A DNA stretch of 64,000 nt, taken from contig NZ_LQBL01000027.1 in NCBI RefSeq assembly GCF_001483745.1, forward strand, positions 1 through 64,000, written 5' to 3'. The position numbers and the translations under genes were made by a program. The DNA comes from Serinicoccus chungangensis (GTDB lineage Bacteria; Actinomycetota; Actinomycetes; Actinomycetales; Dermatophilaceae). Below, piece by piece: positions 33,284 through 47,100 of the stretch (positions are counted from its first letter, which is position 1; each line of letters opens with the position of its first letter). Below the pieces are notes generated by a model. The model saw nothing but the letters and a program-made list of their open reading frames with translations, was not told the origin of the DNA and did no database searches.

Positions 33284-33844
33284 GTGGCAAGCACGAACGA
33301 CCTGAAGAACGGCATGGTCCTCGACATGGACAACGGGCTGTGGCAGGTGCTGGAGTTCCAGCACGTCAAGCCCGGCAAGGGACCGGCCTTCGTCCGCACC
33401 AAGCTGAAGAACGTCCTGACCAACAAGATCGTGGACAAGACCTTCAACGCCGGCACCAAGGTGGAGACGGCCACGGTCGACCGGTCGGACTACCAGTACC
33501 TCTACAACGACGGTACCGACTACATCTTCATGGACGAGAAGACCTACGAGCAGGTGCCGGTCACCGCCGAGGCCATGGGGGACACCGCGCAGTACCTCCT
33601 GGAGAACAACCGGGCGATGATCGCCCAGCACGAGGGCCGCGTCCTCTACGTCGAGCTGCCGCCGTCGGTCGTCCTGGAGATCACCCACACCGACCCCGGC
33701 CTGCAGGGGGACCGCTCCACCGGCGGCACGAAGCCGGCCACCCTCGAGACCGGCGCGGAGATCCAGGTGCCGCTGTTCCTCGAGACCGGCACCAAGGTCA
33801 AGGTGGACACCCGCGACGGGTCCTACCTCGGCCGCGTGAACTGA
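33284..33844 (+). CDS. efp: Elongation factor P
   Basis: 186-residue three-domain beta-barrel protein that relieves ribosome stalling at polyproline. KOW-like domain I includes [20 protein letters not shown] followed by PAFVRTKL. In the position of the modified residue the loop reads KPGKGPAF, with Lys at the tip. The C-terminal OB domain ends [13 protein letters not shown]. The GTG start has GAAGGAAG upstream (~33267-33274). nusB starts 3 nt after its stop. Confidence 0.96.
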   Translation: MASTNDLKNGMVLDMDNGLWQVLEFQHVKPGKGPAFVRTKLKNVLTNKIVDKTFNAGTKVETATVDRSDYQYLYNDGTDYIFMDEKTYEQVPVTAEAMGDTAQYLLENNRAMIAQHEGRVLYVELPPSVVLEITHTDPGLQGDRSTGGTKPATLETGAEIQVPLFLETGTKVKVDTRDGSYLGRVN

Positions 33845-33847
33845 CCC

Positions 33848-34261
33848 GTGGCCGCACGCACCCGGGCCCGCAAGCGGGCCCTGGAGCTGCTCTTCGAGGC
33901 CGAGCAGCGCGGGATCAACGTCGGTGACCTGCTGGAGTCGCGCATCGAGACCCCGACGACGCAGCACGCGCTGCCGGACTACGCCGTCGAGATCGTCCGC
34001 GGGGTCATCGCGCACTGGGGGCAGATCGAGGAGGTCCTCGCGACCTGGTCGCAGGGGTGGAGCCTGGAGCGCATGGCGGCCGTCGACCGGGCGGCGCTGC
34101 GCGTGGGGGCCTGGGAGATCCTCTGGAACGACGAGGTGCCGGACATGGTCGCCGTCGCCGAGGCGGTCGAGCTGGTCGGTCGCATGAGCACCGACGAGTC
34201 CCCGGGCTTCGTCAACGGGCTGCTGGCCCGCATCGCCGAGGTCAAGCACACCCTCGTCTGA
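33848..34261 (+). CDS. nusB: Transcription antitermination protein NusB
   Basis: 137-residue all-helical protein binding boxA of rRNA leaders with NusE. It begins AARTRARKRALELLFEAEQR (typical ARRKALQALY-like first helix), then IVRGVIAHWGQIEEVL and VDRAALRVGAWEIL, followed by VPDMVAVAEAVELVGRMSTD and the GFVNGLLARI end. GTG start directly after efp. The pyrR promoter begins immediately downstream. Confidence 0.95.
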   Translation: MAARTRARKRALELLFEAEQRGINVGDLLESRIETPTTQHALPDYAVEIVRGVIAHWGQIEEVLATWSQGWSLERMAAVDRAALRVGAWEILWNDEVPDMVAVAEAVELVGRMSTDESPGFVNGLLARIAEVKHTLV

Positions 34262-34279
34262 GCCCGCCCACCGAGCGGG

Positions 34280-35855
<1,576 letters not shown>

Positions 35856-35856
<1 letters not shown>

Positions 35857-37175
35857 TGAGCCGCACGCCCGCCCTGCTCGTCCGGGGTGCCGACCTCGCG
35901 GGGGGTGGCGCCGGCGACGTGCTCGTCGTGGACGGCACCATCCGCGCGGTCGGGACCGACGCCGCCGCCGACGCGCCCGCGGGGGTGCAGCGCCTGGACG
36001 CCGACGGTCTGGTGCTGCTCCCGGGCCTCGTCGACCTGCACACCCACCTGCGCGAGCCCGGGCGGGAGGACGCCGAGACCATCGAGACCGGTTCGCAGGC
36101 AGCCGCGGTCGGCGGTTTCACCGCCGTCCTGGCCATGGCCAACACCACCCCGGTCACGGACTCCGCCGAGGTCGCCGAGACCGTGCTCGACCTCGGGCGC
36201 CGGGCGGGCTACGTCGACGTCCACCCGGTGGGCGCGGTCACCAAGGGGCTGGCCGGGCAGGAGCTGGCCGAGCTCGGGCTGATGGCCCGCTCGCGGGCCC
36301 GGGTCCGGGTCTTCTCCGACGACGGGCGGTGCGTCGACGACGCCCGGCTCATGCGGCGGGCGCTGGAGTACGTCAAGGGCTTCGGCGGCGTCGTCTCGCA
36401 GCACGCGCAGGACCCGCGCCTGGCCGACGGCACGGCGTGCTGCCACGAGGGGGAGCTCTCCGGGCGGCTCGGGCTGCCCGGGTGGCCGGCCGTCGCCGAG
36501 GAGACGGTCGTGGCGCGGGACGTCATGCTGGCCCGGCACACCGGGTCGCGCGTCCACGTCGCCCACGTGTCGACGGCCGGGAGCGTCGAGGTCCTCCGGT
36601 GGGCCAAGGCGCAGGGGATCGCGGTGACCGCCGAGGTCACCCCGCACCACCTCATGCTCACCGAGGACGAGCTCGCCGGCTACGACCCGACCTTCAAGGT
36701 CAACCCCCCGCTGCGACCGGCCGAGGACACCCGGGCCCTGCGGGAGGCGCTCGCCGACGGCACCATCGACGCGGTCGCCACCGACCACGCGCCGCACGTG
36801 CGCCAGGACAAGGAGCACGCCTTCGCCGACGCGGCCTTCGGCATGCTCGGGCTGGAGACCGCGCTGCCCGTCGTGTCGACGGTCATGGTGGCCGAGGGCC
36901 TCATGACGTGGGCCGACGTGGCCCGCACCATGTCGGCGACCCCCGCCCGGATCGCCGGGCTGACCGACCAGGGCCGCGGGCTCACCACGGGGGCGCCGGC
37001 CAACCTCACGCTGGTCGACCCCACCCGCAGCCACACCGTGGACCGGGCGCTGTCGCGCTCCCTGTCCCGCAACAACCCCTGGCACGGCCGTCGGCTCACC
37101 GGCGCCGTGCACCTGACCATGCTCCGAGGCCAGGTCACCGCCCGCGAGGGCCTGGTGTGGGGAGCCACCTCATGA
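35856..37175 (+). CDS. pyrC: Dihydroorotase
   Basis: 439-residue class I amidohydrolase closing the dihydroorotate ring. First metal site is [20 protein letters not shown]. The Asp-containing loop is [18 protein letters not shown], then [34 protein letters not shown] and the final ligand in ATDHAPH. The GTG start shares a base with the pyrB stop (TAGTG). Overlaps carA by 4 nt. Confidence 0.95.
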
Positions 37176-38380
37176 CCGACGCGACGAAAGAGGCAGCGGT
37201 GACCCCAGCCCAGCCCGAGCCCGCCCTCCTCGTGCTCGAGGACGGCCGCACCTTCCGCGGAGAGGCCTACGGTGCGCGCGGGCGCACGGTCGGCGAGGCG
37301 GTCTTCTGCACCGGGATGACCGGCTACCAGGAGACGCTCACGGACCCCTCCTACCACCGCCAGGTCGTCGTCATGACGGCACCGCATATCGGCAACACCG
37401 GCGTCAACACGACGGACATGGAGAGCCGGCGCATCTGGGTCGCCGGCTTCGTGGTGCGCGACCCCGCGATCCGGCCGTCGAGCTGGCGCTCGCAGGGCGA
37501 CCTCGGCCAGGCCCTGGAGCAGGCCGGCGTCGTCGGCATCAGCGGCATCGACACCCGGGCGCTGACCCGGCACCTGCGCGACCGCGGCGCCATGCGGGTC
37601 GGGGTCTTCTCCGGCGAGGCCGCCGCGGCGGGCCCGGAGGAGCTGCTGCGCCAGGTCACCGAGGCACCGCTCATGGCCGGGTCCGCCCTGGCCGCGGAGG
37701 TCTCGACCCCCGAGCCCTACGTCGTGTCCCCGCCGGACGGGGTGCCGACCCGCTTCCGCGTCGCGGCCCTCGACCTCGGCATCAAGGGGATGACCCCGGC
37801 GCAGCTGGCGCGGCGGGGGATCGAGGTCCACGTCCTGCCCAGCCGGACCAGCGCGCAGGACCTCCTGGAGCTGGAGCCGGACGGCGTCTTCTTCTCCAAC
37901 GGGCCGGGTGACCCGGCGACCGCGGAGCACGAGGTCGCGCTGCTGCGGGAGGTCCTCGACCGGCGCATCCCCTTCTTCGGGATCTGCTTCGGCAACCAGC
38001 TGCTCGGTCGGGCGCTCGGGCTGGGCACCTACAAGCTGGCCTTCGGGCACCGCGGGATCAACCAGCCCGTGCTCGACCGCACCACCGGCAAGGTGGAGGT
38101 GACCAGCCACAACCACGGCTTCGCGATCGCCTGGCCGGACGGCATACCGACCGACCAGCCGGCGGACACACCCTACGGCCCGGTCCGCTGCGACCACGTG
38201 GCGCTCAACGACGACGTCGTGGAGGGGCTCTCCTGCGTGGACGTGCCGGCCTTCAGCGTGCAGTACCACCCCGAGGCCGCCGCCGGCCCGCACGACGCGG
38301 AGTACCTCTTCGACCGCTTCGTGGACCTGCTCGAGCGGCGCACCTCCACCACCACCTCCCCGAGTCCCCAGGAGTCCTGA
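37172..38380 (+). CDS. carA: Carbamoyl-phosphate synthase small subunit
   Basis: 402-residue glutamine amidotransferase subunit. N-terminal domain: [20 protein letters not shown] and [15 protein letters not shown]. Class I amidotransferase: [10 protein letters not shown], nucleophile in [27 protein letters not shown], and catalytic His/Glu in SVQYHPEAA. Two starts are possible: ATG 37172 overlapping the pyrC stop, or GTG 37199 preceded by AAAGAGG. The first fits the coupled operon; the second has the better ribosome site and would remove nine residues. Confidence 0.95.
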   Translation: MTDATKEAAVTPAQPEPALLVLEDGRTFRGEAYGARGRTVGEAVFCTGMTGYQETLTDPSYHRQVVVMTAPHIGNTGVNTTDMESRRIWVAGFVVRDPAIRPSSWRSQGDLGQALEQAGVVGISGIDTRALTRHLRDRGAMRVGVFSGEAAAAGPEELLRQVTEAPLMAGSALAAEVSTPEPYVVSPPDGVPTRFRVAALDLGIKGMTPAQLARRGIEVHVLPSRTSAQDLLELEPDGVFFSNGPGDPATAEHEVALLREVLDRRIPFFGICFGNQLLGRALGLGTYKLAFGHRGINQPVLDRTTGKVEVTSHNHGFAIAWPDGIPTDQPADTPYGPVRCDHVALNDDVVEGLSCVDVPAFSVQYHPEAAAGPHDAEYLFDRFVDLLERRTSTTTSPSPQES

Positions 38381-38382
38381 GC

Positions 38383-41778
<3,396 letters not shown>

Positions 41779-41788
41779 GCGGGGGGCG

Positions 41789-42583
41789 ATGACCGGCGAC
41801 GGGCCCGCCGGCCCGGTCCGCACGGGCGTGGTCACCCTGACCCGGCCGGCGGGGGCCTTCGACGTCGTGAGCCTGTCGGTCCCCGCCGGGCCGGACTGGG
41901 CGGCGGCGCGGCCCGGGCAGTTCCTCGTGGTGCCCGGTGACCCGGGCCGCGGGGACGCCCTGCCCGGCCTGCACTGGCTGGCCGACGTCTCGGTCGACCC
42001 CGTCCACGGGACCGTGGTCGAGGTCGCCGTCCCGGTGGGCGACGGCTGGGACCTCGGCCACCGCCTGCGCCTCGTCGGCCCCCTCGGACGGGGGTTCGGC
42101 GTCCCGACGGACGCGGTCCCGGCGCTGGTCGTGGGGCACGGGGGGTCGACGGTGCCGCTGCGCTGGCTGGTGGCGCGGCTGCGGGCCCGGGGGTGCACGG
42201 TGCACGTCGTGCTGTCCGCGGACGACCCGGACGAGCACTTCGAGGTGGCCTCCCTGCGCCGGCTGGCCGCCAGCGTCCGGCTGACCACGGAGCAGGAGCT
42301 GGGCCGGGTGGCGACGACGGTGCTCGAGCTCGAGTCGCGCATCGGCGTGGTCTACGCCGCCGGGCCGCGGGTGTCGGTCCGCCGGGTCGCGCAGGCCGCG
42401 GTGGCGGCCGGGCGGCCCGCGCGGGTGAGCGCGCTCGACCTCGCCGAGCCGCTGCTGTGCGGCACGGGGCTGTGCGGCCAGTGCGACCTCGAGGTGGACC
42501 GCGACGCCGGGGGACGGTCGCTGCGACCCTGCCTGGAGGGGCCCGTGGTGCCGGGGGAGCAGGTGCTCGATGCGTCGCGGTGA
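41789..42583 (+). CDS. PyrK-like dihydroorotate dehydrogenase electron-transfer subunit (divergent)
   Basis: 264 residues resembling the ferredoxin-reductase-like PyrK subunit. Retained: GQFLVV, GPLGRGF, a nucleotide-binding-like LVVGHGGSTVPLRWLVARLR, VVYAAGPRVS and a C-terminal four-Cys [2Fe-2S] motif (LLCGTGLCGQCDLE plus Cys in SLRPCLEGP). Altered: the flavin-binding R-x-x-S segment after GQF is replaced by LHWLADVSV. The usual partner is a class 1B PyrD, and the next gene is a degenerate PyrD-like protein overlapping by 14 nt. It may be an inactive or repurposed subunit. The exact role is uncertain. Confidence 0.7.
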   Translation: MTGDGPAGPVRTGVVTLTRPAGAFDVVSLSVPAGPDWAAARPGQFLVVPGDPGRGDALPGLHWLADVSVDPVHGTVVEVAVPVGDGWDLGHRLRLVGPLGRGFGVPTDAVPALVVGHGGSTVPLRWLVARLRARGCTVHVVLSADDPDEHFEVASLRRLAASVRLTTEQELGRVATTVLELESRIGVVYAAGPRVSVRRVAQAAVAAGRPARVSALDLAEPLLCGTGLCGQCDLEVDRDAGGRSLRPCLEGPVVPGEQVLDASR

Positions 42584-43487
42584 CGGTCTGCCCGGGGTGT
42601 GGATCGCGCCCGGGGCGGTGGACGACCCGCGGGGGCTGCTGCGCTTCGGTCCGCTCGACGGGGTGGCCGTGCCCGTCGGCCCGGTCGTCGGGGGCCGTGG
42701 CGGACGGGGCGCCGCCGCCGTGCACGGCACCGGCCCCGGTGGTGTCGAGCACGACGAGGCACCCGGCCTCGACCTGGTGGAGGCCGTGGACCGGCTGCGG
42801 TGGTGCGCCACCCGCGACCTGCGCGCGCTCGTCGCGGTGCGGGGCACCACCCCGGGGGAGCCGGCCACGCTGGCCGGTCGCCTGTGCCGCGGGCTGGAGG
42901 GCGACGCGGTCGCCGCCGTCGAGGTCGACCTCCGGGGTGCCGACGACCAGCACTGCCTCCGGGTCCTGGCCCGGGTCCGCGAGGAGACGCCGCGCGACCT
43001 GCTGCTGCTGGCCCGGCTGTCGGCCCTCCACCCCGACCTCGTGGGCTGCGCCCGTGCGGCGGTCGCCGGAGGAGCGGGCGCCGTGGTGGTGTGCGGGGCG
43101 GTCCCGCTCGGCCCGGGACGCTGGTGGTCCGGGGCCTCGACGGCGGCGTTGTCCCGCTCGGGCGTCCGGACCCTGGCCCGGGCCGCCGCCGAGCAGCGCT
43201 GGCCGGCGGTGCCGGTCGTCGCCGCCGGCGGGGTCCACGACGTCTCCTCGGCGCGGGCCGCCCTCCGCGAGGGGGCGCAGGCCGTCCAGCTGGGGTCCGC
43301 GCTCTGGGCGGACCCGACCGTGCTCTGGGCCGTGCTGGACGGCCTGGGCACGCCCACCGGCACCGACCCGCGAACCGGCACCGACCCGCGAACGGGCACC
43401 GACCCGCGAACGGGTACCGACCTGCCCACCGGCCGCGAGACCCCGACCGCCAGCATCACCGACACCCACCCCGAGGAGAGCGGATGA
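42570..43487 (+). CDS. PyrD-like TIM-barrel protein, apparently degenerate
   Basis: 305 residues in the place where a class 1B dihydroorotate dehydrogenase is expected. The C-terminal half keeps the barrel end AAGGVHDVSSARAALREGAQ followed by AVQLGSALWADP. Key residues are lost: the N-x-S-C-P-N catalytic/FMN segment appears as AVEVDLRGADD, the FMN Lys strand as LLLLARLSAL, and the conserved Asn strand as AVVVCGAVPL. The tail carries four copies of an 18-nt unit (Thr-Gly-Thr-Asp-Pro-Arg). The ATG has GGGGGAG upstream. If inactive, the cell needs another PyrD outside the window. The assignment is by position and fold pattern. Confidence 0.6.
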   Translation: MRRGDGLPGVWIAPGAVDDPRGLLRFGPLDGVAVPVGPVVGGRGGRGAAAVHGTGPGGVEHDEAPGLDLVEAVDRLRWCATRDLRALVAVRGTTPGEPATLAGRLCRGLEGDAVAAVEVDLRGADDQHCLRVLARVREETPRDLLLLARLSALHPDLVGCARAAVAGGAGAVVVCGAVPLGPGRWWSGASTAALSRSGVRTLARAAAEQRWPAVPVVAAGGVHDVSSARAALREGAQAVQLGSALWADPTVLWAVLDGLGTPTGTDPRTGTDPRTGTDPRTGTDLPTGRETPTASITDTHPEESG

Positions 43488-44353
43488 CCCACGTGGACGA
43501 CGGCGAGCACCCCCCGCCCGCGACCCCGGAGAGGTTCGGTCTGCGCCTGCACCGGGCCCTCGCCGAGCACGGCCCCCTGTGCGTGGGGATCGACCCCCAC
43601 CGCGAGCTGCTCGACGCCTGGGGGCTGCCCGACTCCCCGGACGGCCTGCGCGAGTTCTGCGCGATCGTCCTGGCCGCGGCCACCGGCCGGTGCGCCGCGG
43701 TGAAGCCGCAGTCCGCCTTCTTCGAGCGCCACGGGTCGGCGGGCGTCGCGGTCCTGGAGGAGCTGCTGGGGCAGGCGCGGCGACGAGGTCTGCTCACCAT
43801 CCTCGACGCCAAGCGGGGTGACATCGGCAGCACGATGCAGGGCTACGCGCAGGCCTACCTCGGACCGGGCGCCCCGCTGTCCGCGGACGCGCTGACCCTG
43901 AGCCCCTACCTCGGCTACGAGGCACTGCGGCCCGCCGTGGACCTGGCCCGCGACGCCGGCCGCGGTGCCTTCGTGCTCGTGCGCACGTCGAATCCTGAGG
44001 CGGCCCAGGTCCAGTCCGTGGGGCGGCCCAGCGTCGCCGCCCGGGTCCTGGCCGGTGTCGGCCACGACAACCGCGGCCAGGAGCCGTGCGGGGACATCGG
44101 CGTCGTCGTCGGTGCGACGGTCGACCTCGCGGACGAGCAGCTGGGGCTGGCCGAGGCCCTCGCGCCCGTCCTCGCCCCGGGGGTGGGTGCGCAGGGGGCG
44201 GACGAGCACGACGTCGCCCGGTCCTTCGCCGCCGTCCGGGGACGGGTGCTGGTGCCCGTGTCGCGGGCGGTGCTGGGCGCGGGTCCGGCAGGCGTGGAGG
44301 CCGAGGTCGGGCGCTGGGCCGAACGGTTGGCCACGGCGCTGGGCCGCGACTGA
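43484..44353 (+). CDS. pyrF: Orotidine 5'-phosphate decarboxylase (type 2)
   Basis: 289-residue enzyme making UMP, the long actinobacterial/proteobacterial type 2 form. Substrate site: LCVGIDPHRELLDAWGL, AAVKPQSAFFERHGSAG, and the catalytic Lys/Asp cluster in LTILDAKRGDIGSTMQGYAQ. LVRTSNPEA and the C-terminal PGVGAQGAD phosphate loop are intact. ATG has GAGGAGAG 4 nt upstream and overlaps the PyrD-like stop by 4 nt. It is the last gene of the pyr operon. Confidence 0.95.
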   Translation: MTHVDDGEHPPPATPERFGLRLHRALAEHGPLCVGIDPHRELLDAWGLPDSPDGLREFCAIVLAAATGRCAAVKPQSAFFERHGSAGVAVLEELLGQARRRGLLTILDAKRGDIGSTMQGYAQAYLGPGAPLSADALTLSPYLGYEALRPAVDLARDAGRGAFVLVRTSNPEAAQVQSVGRPSVAARVLAGVGHDNRGQEPCGDIGVVVGATVDLADEQLGLAEALAPVLAPGVGAQGADEHDVARSFAAVRGRVLVPVSRAVLGAGPAGVEAEVGRWAERLATALGRD

Positions 44354-44367
44354 GGCCGCGAGCGAGC

Positions 44368-44390
44368 GGGGCGGCCGACCGGACCGCCCC
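44368..44390 (+). terminator. Terminator hairpin after pyrF
   Basis: GGGGCGG/CCGCCCC, 7 bp with a 9-nt loop, lies 14 nt after the pyrF stop and ahead of the mihF promoter. No U-run. Confidence 0.45.
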
Positions 44391-44426
44391 GGCGGCCCGC
44401 TCCTGCGCGGTGCCGGGTGCCGCGGG

Positions 44427-44478
44427 TTGGCACGGCGGGCGGAGGGTCGCTATGTTCGTCGGCACCAGGGTTCCCTGG
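44427..44478 (+). promoter_or_regulatory. mihF promoter with palindrome at the transcript start
   Basis: TTGGCA (44427-44432), 18-nt spacer, TATGTT (44451-44456) is the best-looking promoter in the window. Transcription would start near 44463, and a perfect palindrome CCAGGG-TT-CCCTGG follows at 44465-44478. It could be an operator or a 5' stabilising hairpin. Confidence 0.6.
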
Positions 44479-44502
44479 CACTGGATGACAAGGAGTAGGA
44501 CC

Positions 44503-44820
44503 GTGGCCCTTCCCGAGCTGACGCCGGAGCAACGCGCCGACGCGCTGGCCAAGGCTGCTGCCGCCCGTCGTGAGCGTGCAGCCGTCAAGAACCGCCTGAA
44601 GAACTCCCAGGGCTCCCTCAAGGACGTCATCGCCGAGGGCAAGGAGAACGACGTCATCGGCAAGATGAAGGTCTCGGCCCTGCTGGAGTCCATGCCCGGC
44701 GTGGGCCGGGTGCGCGCGCGGCAGCTCATGGAGGAGATCGGCATCTCCGAGAGCCGGCGTGTCCGAGGGCTGGGCGCCAACCAGGTGCACCACCTGCTCG
44801 ACCACTTCAGCGGCCGCTGA
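44503..44820 (+). CDS. mihF: Actinobacterial integration host factor (mIHF/sIHF)
   Basis: 105-residue nucleoid-associated protein essential in mycobacteria and important for nucleoid structure in Streptomyces. The N-terminal helix [20 protein letters not shown] contacts DNA along the backbone. The helix-two-turn-helix core is [20 protein letters not shown] followed by [14 protein letters not shown]. It is not related to enterobacterial IHF. The GTG is preceded by AAGGAG at 44490-44495. The stop codon lies in CTGA, where a non-standard gmk start may overlap. Confidence 0.95.
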   Translation: MALPELTPEQRADALAKAAAARRERAAVKNRLKNSQGSLKDVIAEGKENDVIGKMKVSALLESMPGVGRVRARQLMEEIGISESRRVRGLGANQVHHLLDHFSGR

Positions 44821-44867
44821 GCACCGCGGCCGAGCCCGGGGCGAGCCCCGGCACGAAGCGACGCCTG

Positions 44868-45419
44868 GTGGTGCTGGCCGGCCCCACGGCGGTGGGCAAG
44901 GGCACCGTGGCCAGCTACGTCCGGGAGCACCACCCGGCGGTGTGGCTCTCGGTGTCGGCGACCACCCGCCCGCCCCGGCCCGGCGAGGTCGAGGGCACGC
45001 ACTACTTCTTCGTCGACGACCGCGAGTTCGACCGGCTGCAGGCCTCCGGGCAGCTGCTGGAGTCGGCCACGGTGCACGGACGCGCCCGCTACGGCACCCC
45101 GCGGGGACCGGTGGACCAGGCGCTCGCGCAGGGTCGGCCGGCGCTCCTGGAGATCGACCTGCAGGGAGCGCGGCAGGTGCGGCAGGCCATGCCGGAGGCG
45201 TTGTTCGTCTTCCTGGCCCCGCCGAGCTGGGAGGAGCTGGTCCAGCGGCTCGTGGGCCGGGGGACCGAGACGGAGGCGGAACGCACGGCCCGGCTGAGCA
45301 CCGCGCGGACCGAGCTGGCGGCGGCCCAGGAGTTCGACGTGACCATCGTCAACGACGATGTCGCCCGGGCCGCCGAGGAACTCGTATCATTGATGGTTGA
45401 CCCCCGAGCTAAGGACTGA
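44868..45419 (+). CDS. gmk: Guanylate kinase
   Basis: Phosphorylates GMP to GDP. P-loop [10 protein letters not shown], then [20 protein letters not shown] (GMP-binding), [13 protein letters not shown], and the lid [15 protein letters not shown]. From GTG 44868 the product has 183 residues and begins abruptly at [13 protein letters not shown], removing residues before the first strand. No ATG, GTG or TTG was found further upstream in frame near the mihF end, but a CTG at 44817 overlaps the mihF stop (CTGA). It would add [17 protein letters not shown], close to normal N-termini. The true start may be 44817. Confidence 0.92.
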   Translation: MVLAGPTAVGKGTVASYVREHHPAVWLSVSATTRPPRPGEVEGTHYFFVDDREFDRLQASGQLLESATVHGRARYGTPRGPVDQALAQGRPALLEIDLQGARQVRQAMPEALFVFLAPPSWEELVQRLVGRGTETEAERTARLSTARTELAAAQEFDVTIVNDDVARAAEELVSLMVDPRAKD

Positions 45420-45426
45420 GACGAAC

Positions 45427-45696
45427 GTGAGTGGAACCGGCACCATCGCCCACCCGGACGGCATCACCAACCCGCCCATCGACAGCCTGCTGCAGCGCGC
45501 CGACAGCAAGTACGCCCTCGTCATCTACGCCGCGAAGCGCGCCCGGCAGATCAACGCCTACTACTCCCAGCTGAGCGAGGGCCTGCTGGAGTACGTCGGC
45601 CCCCTCGTCGAGGCCGAGGCCACCGACAAGCCGCTGTCGATCGCCCTGCACGAGATCGACCAGGGCAAGCTGCACACCAGCTCCCCGGAGAGCTGA
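45427..45696 (+). CDS. rpoZ: RNA polymerase omega subunit
   Basis: 89-residue small RNAP subunit aiding beta-prime folding. Core motif: [20 protein letters not shown] followed by [14 protein letters not shown]. The GTG at 45427 was chosen (AAGGA at 45411-45415 upstream). A TTG at 45397 inside gmk is in frame but unlikely. The gmk-rpoZ-coaBC-metK-priA order is conserved in actinobacteria. Confidence 0.94.
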   Translation: MSGTGTIAHPDGITNPPIDSLLQRADSKYALVIYAAKRARQINAYYSQLSEGLLEYVGPLVEAEATDKPLSIALHEIDQGKLHTSSPES

Positions 45697-45731
45697 GCAG
45701 GACCCGGCGGGCGAGGAGCGACGGCACCGGT

Positions 45732-46970
45732 ATGCGTGTGGTCCTGGGCGTCGCGGGGGGCATCGCCGCCTACAAGGCGTGCTCGGTGCTCCGGCTGCTG
45801 ACCGAGGCCGGGCACGAGGTCACCGTCGTGCCGACCGCCTCCGCGCTGCGCTTCGTCGGCGCCCCCACCTGGGAGGCCCTCAGCGGACGACCCGTCTCCA
45901 GCGAGGTCTGGGACGACGTGCCGCAGGTGCCGCACGTGCGGCTCGGCCAGCAGGCCGACCTGGTGCTCGTGGCGCCGGCGACCGCCGACCTGGTGGCGCG
46001 GGCCGCCCACGGGCTGGCCGACGACCTGCTCACCTCCACGCTGCTCACCGCACGCTGCCCCGTCGTGCTGGCCCCGGCCATGCACACCGAGATGTGGCTG
46101 CACCCGGCCACGGCCGCCAACGTCGAGACGCTGCGGTCCCGGGGGGTGCGCGTCGTGGACCCGGCCTCGGGCCGGCTCACCGGCGCCGACACCGGCCCCG
46201 GCCGGCTCCCGGAGCCCGAGGAGATCGTCGCCGCGGCGCTGGAGGCCGTGGGGGAGCGGGCCCCGGCCGCGCACGTGCAGCGTGACCTGGAGGGTCGCCA
46301 CGTCGTCGTGACCGCCGGGGGGACCCGCGAGCCGCTGGACCCCGTGCGCTTCCTCGGCAACCGGTCCTCGGGCAAGCAGGGCTACGCGGTCGCGGCCGAG
46401 GCCGCGGCCCGGGGAGCCCGGGTCAGCCTGGTCAGCGCCAACGTCTCCCTCGCCGTCCCCGACGGCTGCGACCTCCTCGAGGTGGGCACCGCGCTGGAGC
46501 TGCAGGAGCAGGTCGGGTCCCTCGTCGAGGGCGGGGGCGTCGACGCCGTCGTCATGGCGGCCGCTGTCGCCGACTTCCGGCCCGCGGACTACGCCGAGGC
46601 CAAGATCAAGAAGACGCACGGTCCGGACGACGAGACGGCACCGACCATCGAGCTCGTCCGCAACCCCGACGTCCTCGCCGGCCTGGTGCGGGCCCGCGGT
46701 GGCGGGCGCCGCCCCTACCTCGTCGGGTTCGCCGCCGAGACCGGTGACGCCACGGGCGACGTCCTCTCCCTGGCGCGGACCAAGCTGGAGCGCAAGGGCT
46801 GCGACCTGCTGGTCGCCAACGAGGTCGGCACCGACAGGACGTTCGGCCGCGACGACACCACGGTCCACCTGCTGCAACCCGGGCAGGACGAGGTCGAGAC
46901 CGTCGGACCGGCCACCAAGACGCTGGTCGCCCGGGCGATATGGGACCGCGTCGCCTCCTCGCTGAGCTAG
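45732..46970 (+). CDS. coaBC: Bifunctional phosphopantothenoylcysteine decarboxylase / phosphopantothenate-cysteine ligase
   Basis: 412-residue Dfp protein of CoA synthesis. The N-terminal flavoprotein CoaC domain (residues 1-190) has [39 protein letters not shown] and [12 protein letters not shown]. The C-terminal CoaB domain has [31 protein letters not shown] and the AEAKIKKT motif. The ATG is 35 nt after rpoZ. A clear hairpin terminator follows. Confidence 0.95.
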   Translation: MRVVLGVAGGIAAYKACSVLRLLTEAGHEVTVVPTASALRFVGAPTWEALSGRPVSSEVWDDVPQVPHVRLGQQADLVLVAPATADLVARAAHGLADDLLTSTLLTARCPVVLAPAMHTEMWLHPATAANVETLRSRGVRVVDPASGRLTGADTGPGRLPEPEEIVAAALEAVGERAPAAHVQRDLEGRHVVVTAGGTREPLDPVRFLGNRSSGKQGYAVAAEAAARGARVSLVSANVSLAVPDGCDLLEVGTALELQEQVGSLVEGGGVDAVVMAAAVADFRPADYAEAKIKKTHGPDDETAPTIELVRNPDVLAGLVRARGGGRRPYLVGFAAETGDATGDVLSLARTKLERKGCDLLVANEVGTDRTFGRDDTTVHLLQPGQDEVETVGPATKTLVARAIWDRVASSLS

Positions 46971-46971
46971 C

Positions 46972-47001
46972 GTCCCCGGGCAGGTCCGGGCGACCGGGGA
47001 C
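46972..47001 (+). terminator. Hairpin terminator after coaBC
   Basis: GTCCCCGG (46972-46979) pairs with CCGGGGAC (46994-47001), 8 bp perfect, 1 nt after the stop codon. It separates coaBC from the metK promoter. Confidence 0.5.
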
Positions 47002-47051
47002 CCGCAGGGAGCGCCGCTGCGGACCGTGCCGGGTGTGTCCGGGCCGACCCG

Positions 47052-47057
47052 TAGACT
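47052..47057 (+). promoter_or_regulatory. -10 element (TAGACT) for metK
   Basis: TAGACT lies 43 nt before the metK ATG, which has GAAGGAG at 47088-47094. The short leader leaves no room for a SAM riboswitch. Confidence 0.55.
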
Positions 47058-47100
47058 CACCGGCGTTCAGTCAGCAGCCGCTGCCCCGAAGGAGTCGTGC

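Noticed and set aside
46971-47100. SAM riboswitch before metK
   Set aside because: The leader after the -10 box is only ~35 nt and shows no SAM-aptamer pattern.
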